This document shows, piece by piece, positions 40,744 through 50,194 of a stretch of 64,000 nucleotides of DNA. The notes below the pieces were generated by a model. The model was given only the letters and a program-made list of their open reading frames with translations. It made no database searches and was not told the origin of the DNA. This DNA comes from Massilia sp. W12. GTDB lineage: Bacteria > Pseudomonadota > Gammaproteobacteria > Burkholderiales > Burkholderiaceae_D. The position numbers were made by a program, and so were the translations under genes. The DNA is taken from contig NZ_CP147776.1 in NCBI RefSeq assembly GCF_037300705.1, forward strand, positions 2,728,001 to 2,792,000, in the 5' to 3' direction. How positions within the stretch are numbered: position 1 is the first letter of the stretch; the number at the start of each line of letters is the position of its first letter.

Positions 40744-41106
40744 ATGAGCAAGCTGTTTTTATATGGCATTCCGAATTGCGACACGGTGAAAAAAGCCCGC
40801 GTCTGGCTGCAAGAACAGGGCCGCGAATTCACCTTTGTCGATTTCAAAAAAATCCCGCCCGACGCCGCCCTGCTGCACAGCTGGCTGGCGCAAGCCGCAC
40901 ATGAGCAACTGATCAATCGCAAAGGCACGACCTGGCGCGGCTTGTCGGACGATGAAAAAAACGCGGTGTGCGACGCCGCCAGCGCCGCCAGTCTGATGCA
41001 GCACAAACCGTCTGTGATCAAGCGCCCGGTGTTGATCGATGACGGCAAATTATTAGCGCTGGGCTTTTCCGCGCAACAGTATGCAGAGCTGTTCTCTGCA
41101 AAATAA
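40744..41106 (+). CDS. ArsC/Spx-family reductase-like protein (YffB type)
   Basis: A 120-residue thioredoxin-fold protein of the ArsC/Spx family. The single active cysteine is in [11 protein letters not shown] (Cys12), and the C-terminal part has [17 protein letters not shown]. The family includes arsenate reductases, but the location next to dapE matches E. coli yffB, whose role is not arsenate resistance. It starts five bases after the pilus ATPase gene and ends 32 bases before dapE, so it is co-transcribed. A glutathione-dependent thiol reductase function is likely but unproven. Confidence 0.88.
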   Translation: MSKLFLYGIPNCDTVKKARVWLQEQGREFTFVDFKKIPPDAALLHSWLAQAAHEQLINRKGTTWRGLSDDEKNAVCDAASAASLMQHKPSVIKRPVLIDDGKLLALGFSAQQYAELFSAK

Positions 41107-41138
41107 CCATCCACTCAGAAAGAAAGCAAGACAAGCCA

Positions 41139-42266
41139 ATGAGCGCTACCCTGGCCCTGACCGAAGAATTGATCCGCCTGCCATCCGTCACGCCGCACGA
41201 TAAAGGTTGTCAGCAACGCATTGCCGAATTACTCACCGAACTTGGCTTTGCCTGTGAAAACATGCCCTCTGCGGATGTGGAAAACCTGTGGGCGCGGCGC
41301 GGCGCCAGCGGTCCGCTGTTGGTGTTTGCCGGCCACACCGATGTGGTGCCGACCGGCCCCGTCAAACAGTGGCATTCCGATCCTTTTACGCCGGAAATCC
41401 GGGATGGCAAGTTGTATGGGCGCGGCGCGGCGGATATGAAAGCCTCACTGGCGGCGATGGTGGTGGCGGTGCGCGAATTTATCAGCGCCCATCCGGATCA
41501 TCGCGGCTCCATCGCGTTTTTACTCACCAGCGATGAGGAAGGGCCGGCGGTTGACGGCACGGTGGTGGTGTGCCGCAAGCTCAAAGAACGCGGCGAGCAA
41601 TTGGATTATTGCATCGTCGGCGAACCGACTTCAGCGAAAGAGCTGGGCGATATGATCAAAAACGGGCGGCGCGGCTCGCTCTCCGGCCACTTGATCATCA
41701 AAGGCGTGCAAGGCCATATCGCCTACCCGCAATTGGCGAAAAACCCGATCCACCTGGCCGCCCCGGCGCTGGCTGAGCTGGCCGCCACCGTATGGGATGA
41801 GGGCAATGAGTATTATCTGCCGACCTCATGGCAGATTTCCAACATCCATTCCGGCACTGGCGCCACGAATGTGATTCCGGGTGAATTGACGCTGGATTTC
41901 AATTTCCGCTATTCCACCGCCAGCACCGCGCAAAGCCTGCGCGAGCGCCTCGAAGCGGTGTTGCACAAACACGATTTGCAATTCCATATTGACTGGGTGC
42001 AAAGCGGCCTGCCCTTCTTGACCCCGCGCGGCACGCTGTCAGATGCGCTGTCGGATGCGATTGAAGCGGAAACCGGCTTGCGGCCTGAGCTCTCGACCAC
42101 CGGCGGCACCTCGGATGGGCGCTTTATTGCGCAAATCTGTCCGCAGGTGATCGAATGCGGCCCGCCTAACGCCAGCATCCATAAAATTGACGAACATGTC
42201 GAAGTGCGCCATTTGGACGCCTTGAAAAATATTTATCGCCGCACGATGGAAAATCTGTTGCTGTGA
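41139..42266 (+). CDS. dapE: Succinyl-diaminopimelate desuccinylase
   Basis: A 375-residue DapE, a di-zinc M20-type amidohydrolase of the lysine/diaminopimelate pathway. Metal-binding and catalytic residues are visible in [11 protein letters not shown] (His66, Asp68), [10 protein letters not shown] (Asp99) and TSDEEGPA (Glu133, Glu134), with [11 protein letters not shown] near the C-terminus. It follows the ArsC-like gene and precedes prmB by a few bases, completing the dapD...dapE cluster. Confidence 0.97.
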   Translation: MSATLALTEELIRLPSVTPHDKGCQQRIAELLTELGFACENMPSADVENLWARRGASGPLLVFAGHTDVVPTGPVKQWHSDPFTPEIRDGKLYGRGAADMKASLAAMVVAVREFISAHPDHRGSIAFLLTSDEEGPAVDGTVVVCRKLKERGEQLDYCIVGEPTSAKELGDMIKNGRRGSLSGHLIIKGVQGHIAYPQLAKNPIHLAAPALAELAATVWDEGNEYYLPTSWQISNIHSGTGATNVIPGELTLDFNFRYSTASTAQSLRERLEAVLHKHDLQFHIDWVQSGLPFLTPRGTLSDALSDAIEAETGLRPELSTTGGTSDGRFIAQICPQVIECGPPNASIHKIDEHVEVRHLDALKNIYRRTMENLLL

Positions 42267-42290
42267 ACTCTTATGACACCGGAAAAGAAT

Positions 42291-43199
42291 ATGAATCCTG
42301 ATTTGAATCTTTTACAAACCGTACGCGATCTGCTGCGCTACGGCGTGACCCGTTTTAACCATGCCAAGCTGTTTTTCGGGCATGGCAGCAGCAATGCCTT
42401 CGATGAGGCAGCGTATCTGATTTTGCACACCTTGCAATTGCCGCTGGACCGCCTCGAACCTTTTCTGGACGCCCGCCTGTTGCCGGAAGAAGTGACGCAG
42501 GTGCTGCAAGTAATCGAGCGGCGCGCCACCGACCGGGTGCCGGCGGCCTACATCACCAATGAAGGCTGGCTGGGCAATTACCGCTTTTATGTGGATGAGC
42601 GGGTGATTGTGCCGCGCTCCTTCATCGCCGAATTGATCCCGGATCTGTTTTCGCCCTGGGTGGAGGCGGAAAATGTGACGCGCGCGCTGGATGTCTGCAC
42701 CGGCTCCGGCTGCCTGGCGATTATGCTGGCCGACGCCTTCCCGCAAGCGCAGGTGGATGCGCTGGACTTATCGCATGCCGCTTTGCAAGTGGCTTCGCGC
42801 AATGTCGAAGAATACGAGCTGGCCGAGCGCGTCAAACTGTATGAATCGGATCTGTACGCCGGCCTGCCCGCCGGCCTGCGCTATGACTTGATTATTTCCA
42901 ATCCGCCGTATGTCAACAGCCAGTCGATGCAAAAGCTGCCCAAGGAATACATGGCCGAACCGGAAATGGCCTTGGCCGGCGGCGAAGACGGCATGGATCT
43001 GGTGCGCCGCATTATCAGCGGCGCGGCGCAATTGCTGGAAGACGATGGCGTGCTGGTGGTGGAAATCGGCAATGAACGGGAAAACGCCGAGCGCGCCTTC
43101 CCGCGCGCCGAATTCACCTGGCTGTCCACCAGCGCCGGCGACGATATGGTGTTTTTGCTGACCGCAGACCAAGTGCGCGAACTGCATCAATCGCTGTAA
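42291..43199 (+). CDS. prmB: 50S ribosomal protein L3 N(5)-glutamine methyltransferase
   Basis: A 302-residue class I methyltransferase with the PrmB pattern: LRYGVTRFNHAKLFFGHG at the N-terminus, SAM-binding motif ALDVCTGSGCLAI, and the glutamine-binding ISNPPYVNSQ. PrmB methylates a glutamine in ribosomal protein L3; PrmC (HemK) is the close relative but lacks the FFGHG N-terminus. The ATG at 42291 has GGAAAAG at good distance. An ATG at 42273, seven bases after dapE, has none but cannot be excluded. Confidence 0.94.
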   Translation: MNPDLNLLQTVRDLLRYGVTRFNHAKLFFGHGSSNAFDEAAYLILHTLQLPLDRLEPFLDARLLPEEVTQVLQVIERRATDRVPAAYITNEGWLGNYRFYVDERVIVPRSFIAELIPDLFSPWVEAENVTRALDVCTGSGCLAIMLADAFPQAQVDALDLSHAALQVASRNVEEYELAERVKLYESDLYAGLPAGLRYDLIISNPPYVNSQSMQKLPKEYMAEPEMALAGGEDGMDLVRRIISGAAQLLEDDGVLVVEIGNERENAERAFPRAEFTWLSTSAGDDMVFLLTADQVRELHQSL

Positions 43200-43208
43200 G
43201 GACGCCGG

Positions 43209-45146
43209 ATGATACGCATTTCCCGGCTGCACTTGATGCGCGGCAGCAAACCGTTGTTTGAAAGCGCAGACCTGACCATTCATCCGGGCGAGCGGGTCGG
43301 TTTGATCGGCGCCAATGGCGCCGGCAAATCCACCCTGTTCGCCATGCTCAAACGTGAATTGCATGCGGATGGCGGCGATTTCGATATGCCCGCCTCCTGG
43401 CGTATTGCGCATGTGGCGCAAAGCACGCCGGCGCTGCAAACCAGTGCGCTCGACTACGCCATGGATGGCGATGTGCATTTGCGCAGTCTGCAGCGGCGCT
43501 TGAATGCGCTGGAAACCTTAAGCCAGGCCGAGCAGCAAGCGCACGGCCTGGAACTGGCCAATTTGCACACGCAGCTGGCCGACGCCGACGCCTACACCGC
43601 ACAATCACGCGCGGAACAGCTTTTGCTGGGCCTGGGCTTTTCCATGCAGCAAATGGGGCAGCCGGTGGCCAGCTTTTCCGGCGGCTGGCGGATGCGCCTG
43701 AATCTGGCGCAAGCCTTGATGTGCCCCTCTGATTTGCTGCTGCTGGACGAACCGACCAACCACTTGGATCTGGACGCGATTTTGTGGCTGGAAGACTGGC
43801 TCGGACGCTATCCCGGCACCTTGCTGGTGATCTCGCATGACCGCGATTTCCTCGACGGCGTAGCGCAAGTCACGGTGCATATTCACGAACGGAAATTGCG
43901 CCGCTACAGCGGCAATTACAGCGCCTTCGAGCGCCAGCGCGCCGCACAATTGGAGCTGGCCGCCGCGCAATATGAAAAGCAGCAACGCCAGCGCGCGCAT
44001 TTACAGTCTTTCATCGACCGCTTCAAAGCCAAGGCCACCAAGGCCAAGCAGGCGCAAAGCCGGGTCAAAGCCTTGGCCCGCATGGAAGAGCTGGCGCCGC
44101 TGCATGCGGCGGCGGAATTTTCATTTGAATTCCGCGAACCCGACAACGCCCCCAACCCGCTTCTGCGCATGGAAACCGTGCAAGCCGGCTACCGCAGCGA
44201 AAGCGGCGATACGCCTATCGTCTCGCGCATTGATTTTGCGCTGCAGCTGGGCATGCGCATCGGTTTGCTGGGTGTCAACGGGGCGGGCAAATCGACCTTG
44301 ATCAAAACCATTGCCGGCGAAATCGCACCGCTCTCGGGCCAGCTGACGCTGGGCAAGGGCTTGACGGTCGGCTATTTTGCGCAGCACCAATTGGAAATGC
44401 TGCGTGAAGATGACAGCCCTTTGCAGCATCTGGTGCGGATTGCGCCGCAGGCGCGCGAACAGGATTTGCGCAATTTCCTGGGCAGTTTTTTGTTCCAGGG
44501 TGAAATGGCGACCTCGCCTGTCAAACCGTTTTCCGGCGGCGAAAAAGCGCGCCTGGCGCTGGCCCTGATCGTCTGGCAAAAGCCGAATTTGCTCTTGCTT
44601 GACGAACCGACCAACCATTTGGATCTGGAAACCCGTGAAGCGCTGACGATGGCCTTGGCGCAGTTTGACGGCACCCTGATTCTGGTCTCGCATGACCGCC
44701 ATTTGCTGCGCGCCTGTACTGATCAATTCATGATTGTGGCGGAACACCGTTTGCAGGAATTCGATGGCGATTTGGATGATTATCGCGACTGGCTGTTCAA
44801 AACCCGCCTGGCCAAAGCCGCCGCCCAGCAAGTCGAAAAAGAAGGAGGGGCCGACCGGCGCGAGCAAAAACGCCTGGAGGCTGAGCAGCGCCAGCGTTTA
44901 TCAGTGCTGAAAAAACCGATTGAGAATAAGCTCAAGAAGATCGAAACCGCGATGACCCGCGCGCAAGAACAAAAAGCGCCGCTGGATGCGGAATTGGCCG
45001 GCAGTGAAATTTATGATCCGGCGCGCAAAGAGCGTTTGAAGCAGATTCTGGCGCAACAGGCGCAGCTGGCGCGCGAATTGGAAACGCTGGAAATGGAGTG
45101 GCTGGAGCAGCAACAAGCACTGGAAGACCTGTTACAACAACCTTGA
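43209..45146 (+). CDS. yheS: ABC-F family ATPase, YheS type
   Basis: A 645-residue soluble protein with two ABC ATPase domains and no membrane segments. The first domain has Walker A GANGAGKST (residues 34-42), FSGGWRMRLNLAQAL and LLLDEPTNHLDLD. The second has GVNGAGKST, FSGGEKARLALAL and LLLDEPTNHLDLE. The linker contains FKAKATKAKQAQSRVKAL, and a charged coiled C-terminus follows. The pattern is that of E. coli YheS, an ABC-F protein expected to act on the ribosome. It starts nine bases after prmB. Confidence 0.93.
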   Translation: MIRISRLHLMRGSKPLFESADLTIHPGERVGLIGANGAGKSTLFAMLKRELHADGGDFDMPASWRIAHVAQSTPALQTSALDYAMDGDVHLRSLQRRLNALETLSQAEQQAHGLELANLHTQLADADAYTAQSRAEQLLLGLGFSMQQMGQPVASFSGGWRMRLNLAQALMCPSDLLLLDEPTNHLDLDAILWLEDWLGRYPGTLLVISHDRDFLDGVAQVTVHIHERKLRRYSGNYSAFERQRAAQLELAAAQYEKQQRQRAHLQSFIDRFKAKATKAKQAQSRVKALARMEELAPLHAAAEFSFEFREPDNAPNPLLRMETVQAGYRSESGDTPIVSRIDFALQLGMRIGLLGVNGAGKSTLIKTIAGEIAPLSGQLTLGKGLTVGYFAQHQLEMLREDDSPLQHLVRIAPQAREQDLRNFLGSFLFQGEMATSPVKPFSGGEKARLALALIVWQKPNLLLLDEPTNHLDLETREALTMALAQFDGTLILVSHDRHLLRACTDQFMIVAEHRLQEFDGDLDDYRDWLFKTRLAKAAAQQVEKEGGADRREQKRLEAEQRQRLSVLKKPIENKLKKIETAMTRAQEQKAPLDAELAGSEIYDPARKERLKQILAQQAQLARELETLEMEWLEQQQALEDLLQQP

Positions 45147-45156
45147 GGGGAAGAGT

Positions 45157-45537
45157 ATGCCGTTTGCCTGCTGGGCGATTCTGATCGCCGGATTGCTGCC
45201 GGTCTGCACTGTGGCCTTGGCCAAAGCGCAGCGCTGCTATGACAACCATGACCCGCGCACTTGGCTGGAGCGCCAGCAAGGCTGGCGGCGGCGCGCGGAT
45301 TTCGCCCAGCGCAACCATTTTGAAGCCTTTCCCTTTTTTGCCGCTGCAGTCCTGGTGGCGCTGATGTATAAGCTCGATGGCGCGCGCATTGACCAGCTTG
45401 CCGCCGTCTTTCTGGCCGCCCGGATTGCCTACACCGTCTGTTATTTATTCGATTGGGCGCTGCTCCGTTCGCTGTTCTGGTTTGTCGGCTACGGCTGCAT
45501 CATCGCCCTGTTTGTCATGACAGGAGGCGCCGCATGA
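45157..45537 (+). CDS. MAPEG family membrane protein
   Basis: A 126-residue protein with about four hydrophobic segments and the MAPEG pattern RADFAQRNHFEAFPFFAAAV. Bacterial MAPEG members are glutathione-related or uncharacterised. Function here is not known. Its stop overlaps the start of the CaiB/BaiF gene by four bases (ATGA), with AGGAGG before that start, and it begins ten bases after yheS. Confidence 0.88.
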   Translation: MPFACWAILIAGLLPVCTVALAKAQRCYDNHDPRTWLERQQGWRRRADFAQRNHFEAFPFFAAAVLVALMYKLDGARIDQLAAVFLAARIAYTVCYLFDWALLRSLFWFVGYGCIIALFVMTGGAA

Positions 45538-46631
45538 GCGCCGAACAGCATCCTGCCGACTTGCCTTTGCAGGGCGTGCGGGTGTTGGATTTATCGCGCC
45601 TGTTGCCGGGGCCGTTCGCCGCCATGCGCTTAGCGCAGCTGGGCGCGGATGTTTTGAAAATCGAAGAGCCTGGAATTGGCGACTATGCGCGCGGCATCGG
45701 CCCGGTGCGGCAACAGGTGTCGCAATTTTTTGTCGGCGTGAATCATGGCAAGCGCTTTGCGCGTCTGGATTTCAAACGCGAAGAAGACAAGGCTGCTTTT
45801 TTGCGTATGGTGCGCGATGCGGATGTGGTGCTGGAGAGCTTCCGCCCGGGCGTCATGGAGCGTCTGCAACTGGGTTGGACGATGTTGCGCAGCATTAACC
45901 CCAAGCTGGTGATGTGTTCGCTTTCCGGCTATGGCAGCAGCGGCCCGCTGGCGCTGATGGCAGGACATGACTTGAATTACATCGCCATGTCCGGCATGTT
46001 GCAGCAAAACGTCAACGCCGATGGCGCGCCGGCCATTCCGAATTTGCAAATCGGCGACTTATTAGGCGGCGCACAGCAGGCGGTGCAAGGGATTCTGGCG
46101 GCATTGCTGGCGGTCAAAATGGGGCAAGCCGGGCGCCTGGTGGAAGTGGCGATGGCCGATGGCGTCTTGGCGCACAATGTGATGTCGCTGATTGCAGTGA
46201 ATGCCGGCCTGGACGCGCCACCCGCCGGGGCTGATCTGCTGTCCGGCGGCGTGCCCTGCTACAACCTGTACCGCTGCAGTGACGGACGTTATATGGCGGT
46301 GGGGGCGCTGGAGTTGAAATTCTGGCAGATTTTATGCACCGTGCTGGAGCGCCCCGACCTGGGGGCCAAACATTGGATGTGCGGCCAGACCGTGGGCGGG
46401 GCTGAAAGCCGCCAAGTGCGTCAGGAACTGCAAACAATTTTCGCGCGCCACAGCATGGCGCATTGGCAAGCCCTGTTTGCGGATAAGGATTGCTGTGTCA
46501 CGCCGGTGCTGACCATCAGCGAGGCATTACACCACCCGCAATTCGCGCAACGCCACGTGGTGACGCAGCAAGAGCATGAGAGCGAAGGCGTGTACTGGCA
46601 GACCGGCAGCGGCTTGCGCTTTCATTACTGA
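45534..46631 (+). CDS. CaiB/BaiF family CoA-transferase (alpha-methylacyl-CoA racemase-like)
   Basis: A 365-residue class III CoA-transferase family protein. The N-terminal motif GVRVLDLSRLLPGPFAAMRL, the segment SLSGYGSSGP and the catalytic region AGHDLNYIAMSG (Asp146) are typical, and the subgroup resembles alpha-methylacyl-CoA racemases. The start at 45534 overlaps the MAPEG stop, and AGGAGG lies upstream. Substrate unknown; fatty-acid or branched-acyl-CoA metabolism is likely. Confidence 0.9.
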   Translation: MSAEQHPADLPLQGVRVLDLSRLLPGPFAAMRLAQLGADVLKIEEPGIGDYARGIGPVRQQVSQFFVGVNHGKRFARLDFKREEDKAAFLRMVRDADVVLESFRPGVMERLQLGWTMLRSINPKLVMCSLSGYGSSGPLALMAGHDLNYIAMSGMLQQNVNADGAPAIPNLQIGDLLGGAQQAVQGILAALLAVKMGQAGRLVEVAMADGVLAHNVMSLIAVNAGLDAPPAGADLLSGGVPCYNLYRCSDGRYMAVGALELKFWQILCTVLERPDLGAKHWMCGQTVGGAESRQVRQELQTIFARHSMAHWQALFADKDCCVTPVLTISEALHHPQFAQRHVVTQQEHESEGVYWQTGSGLRFHY

Positions 46632-46736
46632 GCATCCGGGATAGTATTTCCGGTTTGCGCTTCATCGAATGGGGGCAGGCCCGGTTTTGCTTATTGCAAA
46701 CCGCTTCCTTCGTGGATTCGCCGGCGGCGCATATCC

Positions 46737-48479
46737 TCAACCAAAGCGGGCCGGGCCGCGTTGCACTTTTTCCGGCTCTTTCTTTTCTTCTTTTTTCTTG
46801 GGCACGTAGCCGGTCACCAATTGCCCGTCCACTAAGCCCAGCGTGGCGCTGCCCATATCATCCTTGGCGACCCAAACCTGTTTGCCGATTCTGGCTTCCG
46901 CACCATAAAACACGGCCCGGTTGGCCTCGATATGGGCATCCTCATCCACTTGCAAGCCTTCATTGAGTTGCGCCAGTTCTTGATTCAGAACGGCCAGCTC
47001 TTCCTGCAATAACTGGCCGGTGGAAATAATCTTGGCCATTACCGCCGGATCCGCCTTCTTGGGATTGGCTTTATAAAATTTCAGCAGCTTGATCAATTTA
47101 TCCAGCTCTTCATTCTTCTTATTGATCAGGGCCTGCTTTTGCACAATCGCCTTGCCGGCATAGGGATCGAGCCCGACCTGCAAGCGGGTTTTAACGCCGG
47201 ATGGCGCACCCATCACATTTGCCTTGATCATATGTCTGGCCTGGCTGCTGCCGCCAATGATCTGGCTGTTTTTGGAGCCGGGATTGCCTACCACGATATC
47301 GTTTAAAGCAATCAATTCACATTGCCGCACACTGCGCTCGATATAAATCGAATCGCCCGCTTCGATATGCGCGCATTCAATAAACAGCGCTTGCAATGAA
47401 CCTTTGCAAATCACGCGCGCAGTATCGGCCGGCAGACTGCTGGCGCCCGGGCTTAAATCCGCATGGCCGATGATGCCGCCGGACACCGCGACATTGCCGC
47501 CGGCTTCAATTTGCGCCGCCTCCAGCGTACCCTGGATAATGACATCGCCGCTCACCTTGATCTGCATGCCGGCAATCACATCGCCATGCACATGCAAAGT
47601 GCCGTCAAAATTGATATTGCCGACGGACAAATCGACTTGCGGCACATCAATCACCGGGTTGACCATCATGCCGTAGCCGGTTGGCACAGGCTGGCCCTCG
47701 ATCTGGGCAATCAGTAAATCGGGATCTTCAGGATGCGGCGCGGCGCCGGGATAATCATGGCCGAAATGCAAGTCCGGCAACGCTTGCGGAAACGCCACGC
47801 CGCCTTTGATATCAATTCCGTTGACGCCCGGGATCGGCGGCACACGGCGCAATAGTTTGTCGCCCGGCTGGACAATCAATAAGTGGGATAAATCGCGGAA
47901 TTTGACGACCGCATTTTCATCGATATGGGAGAGCTGCTCGCGTTTTTCATCCAGCAGATTGATGAACTGGGTAGGCACGCCCTCCTTGGCCACATCGCCT
48001 TCCGCCACCACCACGTCTTCACATTCGCCCAGCGCCACGGCGTCAGCAATCGCCTGGTGCTTGACGCCATATGTGACCCCCAATTGACGCAGCACCGCAT
48101 CGACATCCTGGCTGGTCACCGCCACCCCGCCTTCGGGCGGAATAATGGTCAGATACGCTTGCATCAAATCTGCTGACAGACGCAGGCGGCACTCGCCATC
48201 GCGCCGCTTTGCAATCACCCAGATTAAAATCTGCTTGGTCTTTTGCGCATGCGCCAGAAAATCATTGACGGCGGAGTCAATCAGCTTAAAGCCATCCAGA
48301 CCGGCATCCTGCAATGCATTGCGCAACATCACCTGAGTCAGACTTTGATTGGCGGCAGGGTCATAATGCGCCTGCAATTCGCCGCTTTCCTCATTGACCA
48401 GAAACCACAATGCAATCTGATGCGCATTCGCGTCAGATTCCTGGTCTGTCAGCGGCAAATCATTTTCCACCAAAGCCAT
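46737..48479 (-). CDS. DUF342/FapA family protein
   Basis: A 580-residue cytoplasmic protein. The central part (about residues 170-440) is the FapA/DUF342 domain, with LLRRVPPIPGVNGIDIKG followed by polymer-forming beta-helical repeats (VNINFDGTLHVHGDVI-like). A coiled segment (about 450-535) follows, then a second small beta domain and a charged lysine-rich tail. Bacillus FapA-type members have roles in sporulation or the cell surface, but the proteobacterial group has no settled function. The ATG at 48479 has GGGAGG directly upstream; an earlier ATG at 48530 lacks it. Single gene, convergent with the CoA-transferase. Confidence 0.85.
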   Translation of the reverse strand: MALVENDLPLTDQESDANAHQIALWFLVNEESGELQAHYDPAANQSLTQVMLRNALQDAGLDGFKLIDSAVNDFLAHAQKTKQILIWVIAKRRDGECRLRLSADLMQAYLTIIPPEGGVAVTSQDVDAVLRQLGVTYGVKHQAIADAVALGECEDVVVAEGDVAKEGVPTQFINLLDEKREQLSHIDENAVVKFRDLSHLLIVQPGDKLLRRVPPIPGVNGIDIKGGVAFPQALPDLHFGHDYPGAAPHPEDPDLLIAQIEGQPVPTGYGMMVNPVIDVPQVDLSVGNINFDGTLHVHGDVIAGMQIKVSGDVIIQGTLEAAQIEAGGNVAVSGGIIGHADLSPGASSLPADTARVICKGSLQALFIECAHIEAGDSIYIERSVRQCELIALNDIVVGNPGSKNSQIIGGSSQARHMIKANVMGAPSGVKTRLQVGLDPYAGKAIVQKQALINKKNEELDKLIKLLKFYKANPKKADPAVMAKIISTGQLLQEELAVLNQELAQLNEGLQVDEDAHIEANRAVFYGAEARIGKQVWVAKDDMGSATLGLVDGQLVTGYVPKKKEEKKEPEKVQRGPARFG

Positions 48480-48797
48480 ACCTCCCCCGGCATCAATCAA
48501 GCCCGCGCACTGTGAGTCAGCACACGACACTCATTGCATCATATACGCAATTAACGGCAGCGCGGCAGTGCGCTGCATACGGATATGCCACAAAGCAACA
48601 AAAAAACGCCTGCGCGCCAATGCTGCAGCGTACTGACAGCAATCTTGTGCAATCGATAACAGGCGCTAAGCGCCCTGCTTCATCCGGCATGGCGCACGTT
48701 GCAAGCATGCAACAACGCAAGTAATCTTTGAAGGTCGGGGGGAAATCAGACGGCGTGAAAAATGCGGCGCAGGAAGCATTCCTGCGCCGCATTCAAA
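48480..48797. other. Intergenic stretch with one terminator
   Basis: About 320 bases between two minus-strand genes. It ends with the strong hairpin at 48761-48793 and should hold the promoter of the DUF342 gene. Nothing else is recognised. Confidence 0.5.
48761..48793 (-). terminator. Rho-independent terminator after the small secreted protein gene
   Basis: A 15-base perfect stem (AATGCGGCGCAGGAA with its complement) around the loop GCA, five bases from the stop at 48798, followed on the minus strand by a short TTT. Confidence 0.8.
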
Positions 48798-49160
48798 TCA
48801 ATCTTTGGGGGAAGGTTGCGGGCTGATGTTGTATAAATCCTGCCCGGCCTGGTTGATATGGCTGCGCAGCATTTTGCGCTCATCCGGGGTCAGTCTGGCC
48901 CCGGCGCGCTTGCCGGGATCTGTCACCGATTCGCGAATATTGGCCAGATATGCACGTCTGCGCTCTTCTTGCAAACGGGCTTCCGCCTCACGCAAATTCA
49001 TCCGCTCCATGCGCTGATCCTGTCGCATGATGCGCTCGCCATCCTGGTTGGCATTAGCTGGCTGAGCAATGGCGGCGCTGCTCACGCCCCCCATCAAAAA
49101 CAGTACCGCACAAAACGAGTCGAACAATGATGAATCTGTCTTTCTGCTCTCCAAGTTCAT
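48798..49160 (-). CDS. Small secreted protein, unknown function
   Basis: A 120-residue protein with a signal peptide (FCAVLFLMGGVSSAAIAQ, cleavage after AIAQ) and a charged, mostly helical mature part of about 88 residues rich in Arg, Glu and Met (RMERMNLREAEARLQEERRR). The C-terminal part LTPDERKMLRSHINQAGQDL recalls small periplasmic proteins seen in betaproteobacteria, but I cannot name a family. AGAGAAGA before the ATG at 49160 supports the start; the longer frame to 49370 is unsupported. Divergent from ompR. Confidence 0.68.
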   Translation of the reverse strand: MNLESRKTDSSLFDSFCAVLFLMGGVSSAAIAQPANANQDGERIMRQDQRMERMNLREAEARLQEERRRAYLANIRESVTDPGKRAGARLTPDERKMLRSHINQAGQDLYNISPQPSPKD

Positions 49161-49429
49161 GATAATCTTCTCTCGAAACAACGTTTCCGGCTGATACGGA
49201 ATCCAGTGGGAGCCGCATCCGGCTTGTGCAAGATGATAACGACGGTTTGCTGGAATTCCTGTTTTTATTATCTTACAACCGTCAGCTTTGCGGGCTTTAC
49301 GCCTCACTGAGTTGAAGTGTAAAACCCTTGCCTGACTGCGGTAAGACCTATTGGGTAAAGTGTGTAACACATTGTAATGACTTCGTCCGATCCGTTTTCG
49401 ATCGCCCGATTAAACGTTAACATAACACC

Positions 49430-50182
49430 ATGAACACTTCCAATTCTACGACAACTCCCTCTACTCATCAGGCCAAAATTCTGGTCGTTGATGATGACGT
49501 CAGATTGCGCGATCTGTTGCGCCGATATCTGAGTGAACAAGGCTTCAATGTGGTCACCGCTGAGAATGCTGTGGCGATGAACAAGCTGTGGATCCGCGAA
49601 CGTTACGACCTGCTCGTCCTTGATTTGATGCTGCCAGGCGAAGACGGCTTATCGATCTGCCGCCGGCTGCGCGGCGCAGGCGACCAAACCCCGATCATCA
49701 TGCTCACCGCCAAAGGCGAAGATGTGGATCGCATCGTCGGCCTGGAAATGGGCGCCGATGACTATCTGCCCAAGCCCTTCAATCCGCGTGAGCTGGTGGC
49801 CCGCATCAGCGCTGTGTTGCGCCGCAAAGGGCCGGATGAAATTCCGGGCGCGCCTTCCGAAACGCCGCAAACCTTCACCTTTGGCGATTTCGTGCTCGAT
49901 CTCTCCACCCGCACCTTAAAGAAAAACGGCGAGACAATCCCGCTCACCACCGGCGAATTCTCGGTGCTGAAAGTGTTTGCGCGCCATGCCCGCCAACCGC
50001 TGTCGCGCGAAAAATTGATGGAATTGGCGCGTGGCCGCGAATATGAAGTCTTTGACCGCAGCCTGGACGTGCAGATTTCACGTTTGCGCAAACTGATCGA
50101 GCCCGATCCATCCAACCCGCTCTATATTCAGACTGTGTGGGGCCTGGGCTATGTTTTCATCCCGGAAGGTCAGCCGCGCTAA
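49430..50182 (+). CDS. ompR: Two-component response regulator OmpR
   Basis: A 250-residue OmpR-family regulator with receiver domain (phospho-acceptor Asp65 in LLVLDLMLPG, acidic pair near residues 21-23, and LTAKGED) and a winged-helix DNA-binding domain (RSLDVQISRLRKLIEPDP and YIQTVWGLGYVF). The high similarity of pattern to OmpR and the EnvZ-like kinase directly downstream make this the osmotic/outer-membrane regulator pair. It starts the operon; the 269-base divergent region upstream should carry its promoter. Confidence 0.95.
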   Translation: MNTSNSTTTPSTHQAKILVVDDDVRLRDLLRRYLSEQGFNVVTAENAVAMNKLWIRERYDLLVLDLMLPGEDGLSICRRLRGAGDQTPIIMLTAKGEDVDRIVGLEMGADDYLPKPFNPRELVARISAVLRRKGPDEIPGAPSETPQTFTFGDFVLDLSTRTLKKNGETIPLTTGEFSVLKVFARHARQPLSREKLMELARGREYEVFDRSLDVQISRLRKLIEPDPSNPLYIQTVWGLGYVFIPEGQPR

Positions 50183-50194
50183 GCCGCCACCGGT

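Noticed and set aside
45453-45533. N-terminal extension of the CaiB/BaiF protein
   Set aside because: It would overlap the MAPEG gene by more than 80 bases. The ATG at 45534 has AGGAGG and starts the conserved domain.
46681-46701. Terminator after the CaiB/BaiF gene
   Set aside because: An imperfect CGGTTT/AAACCG stem with a bulge exists, but without a T-run and 50 bases from the stop; too weak to annotate.
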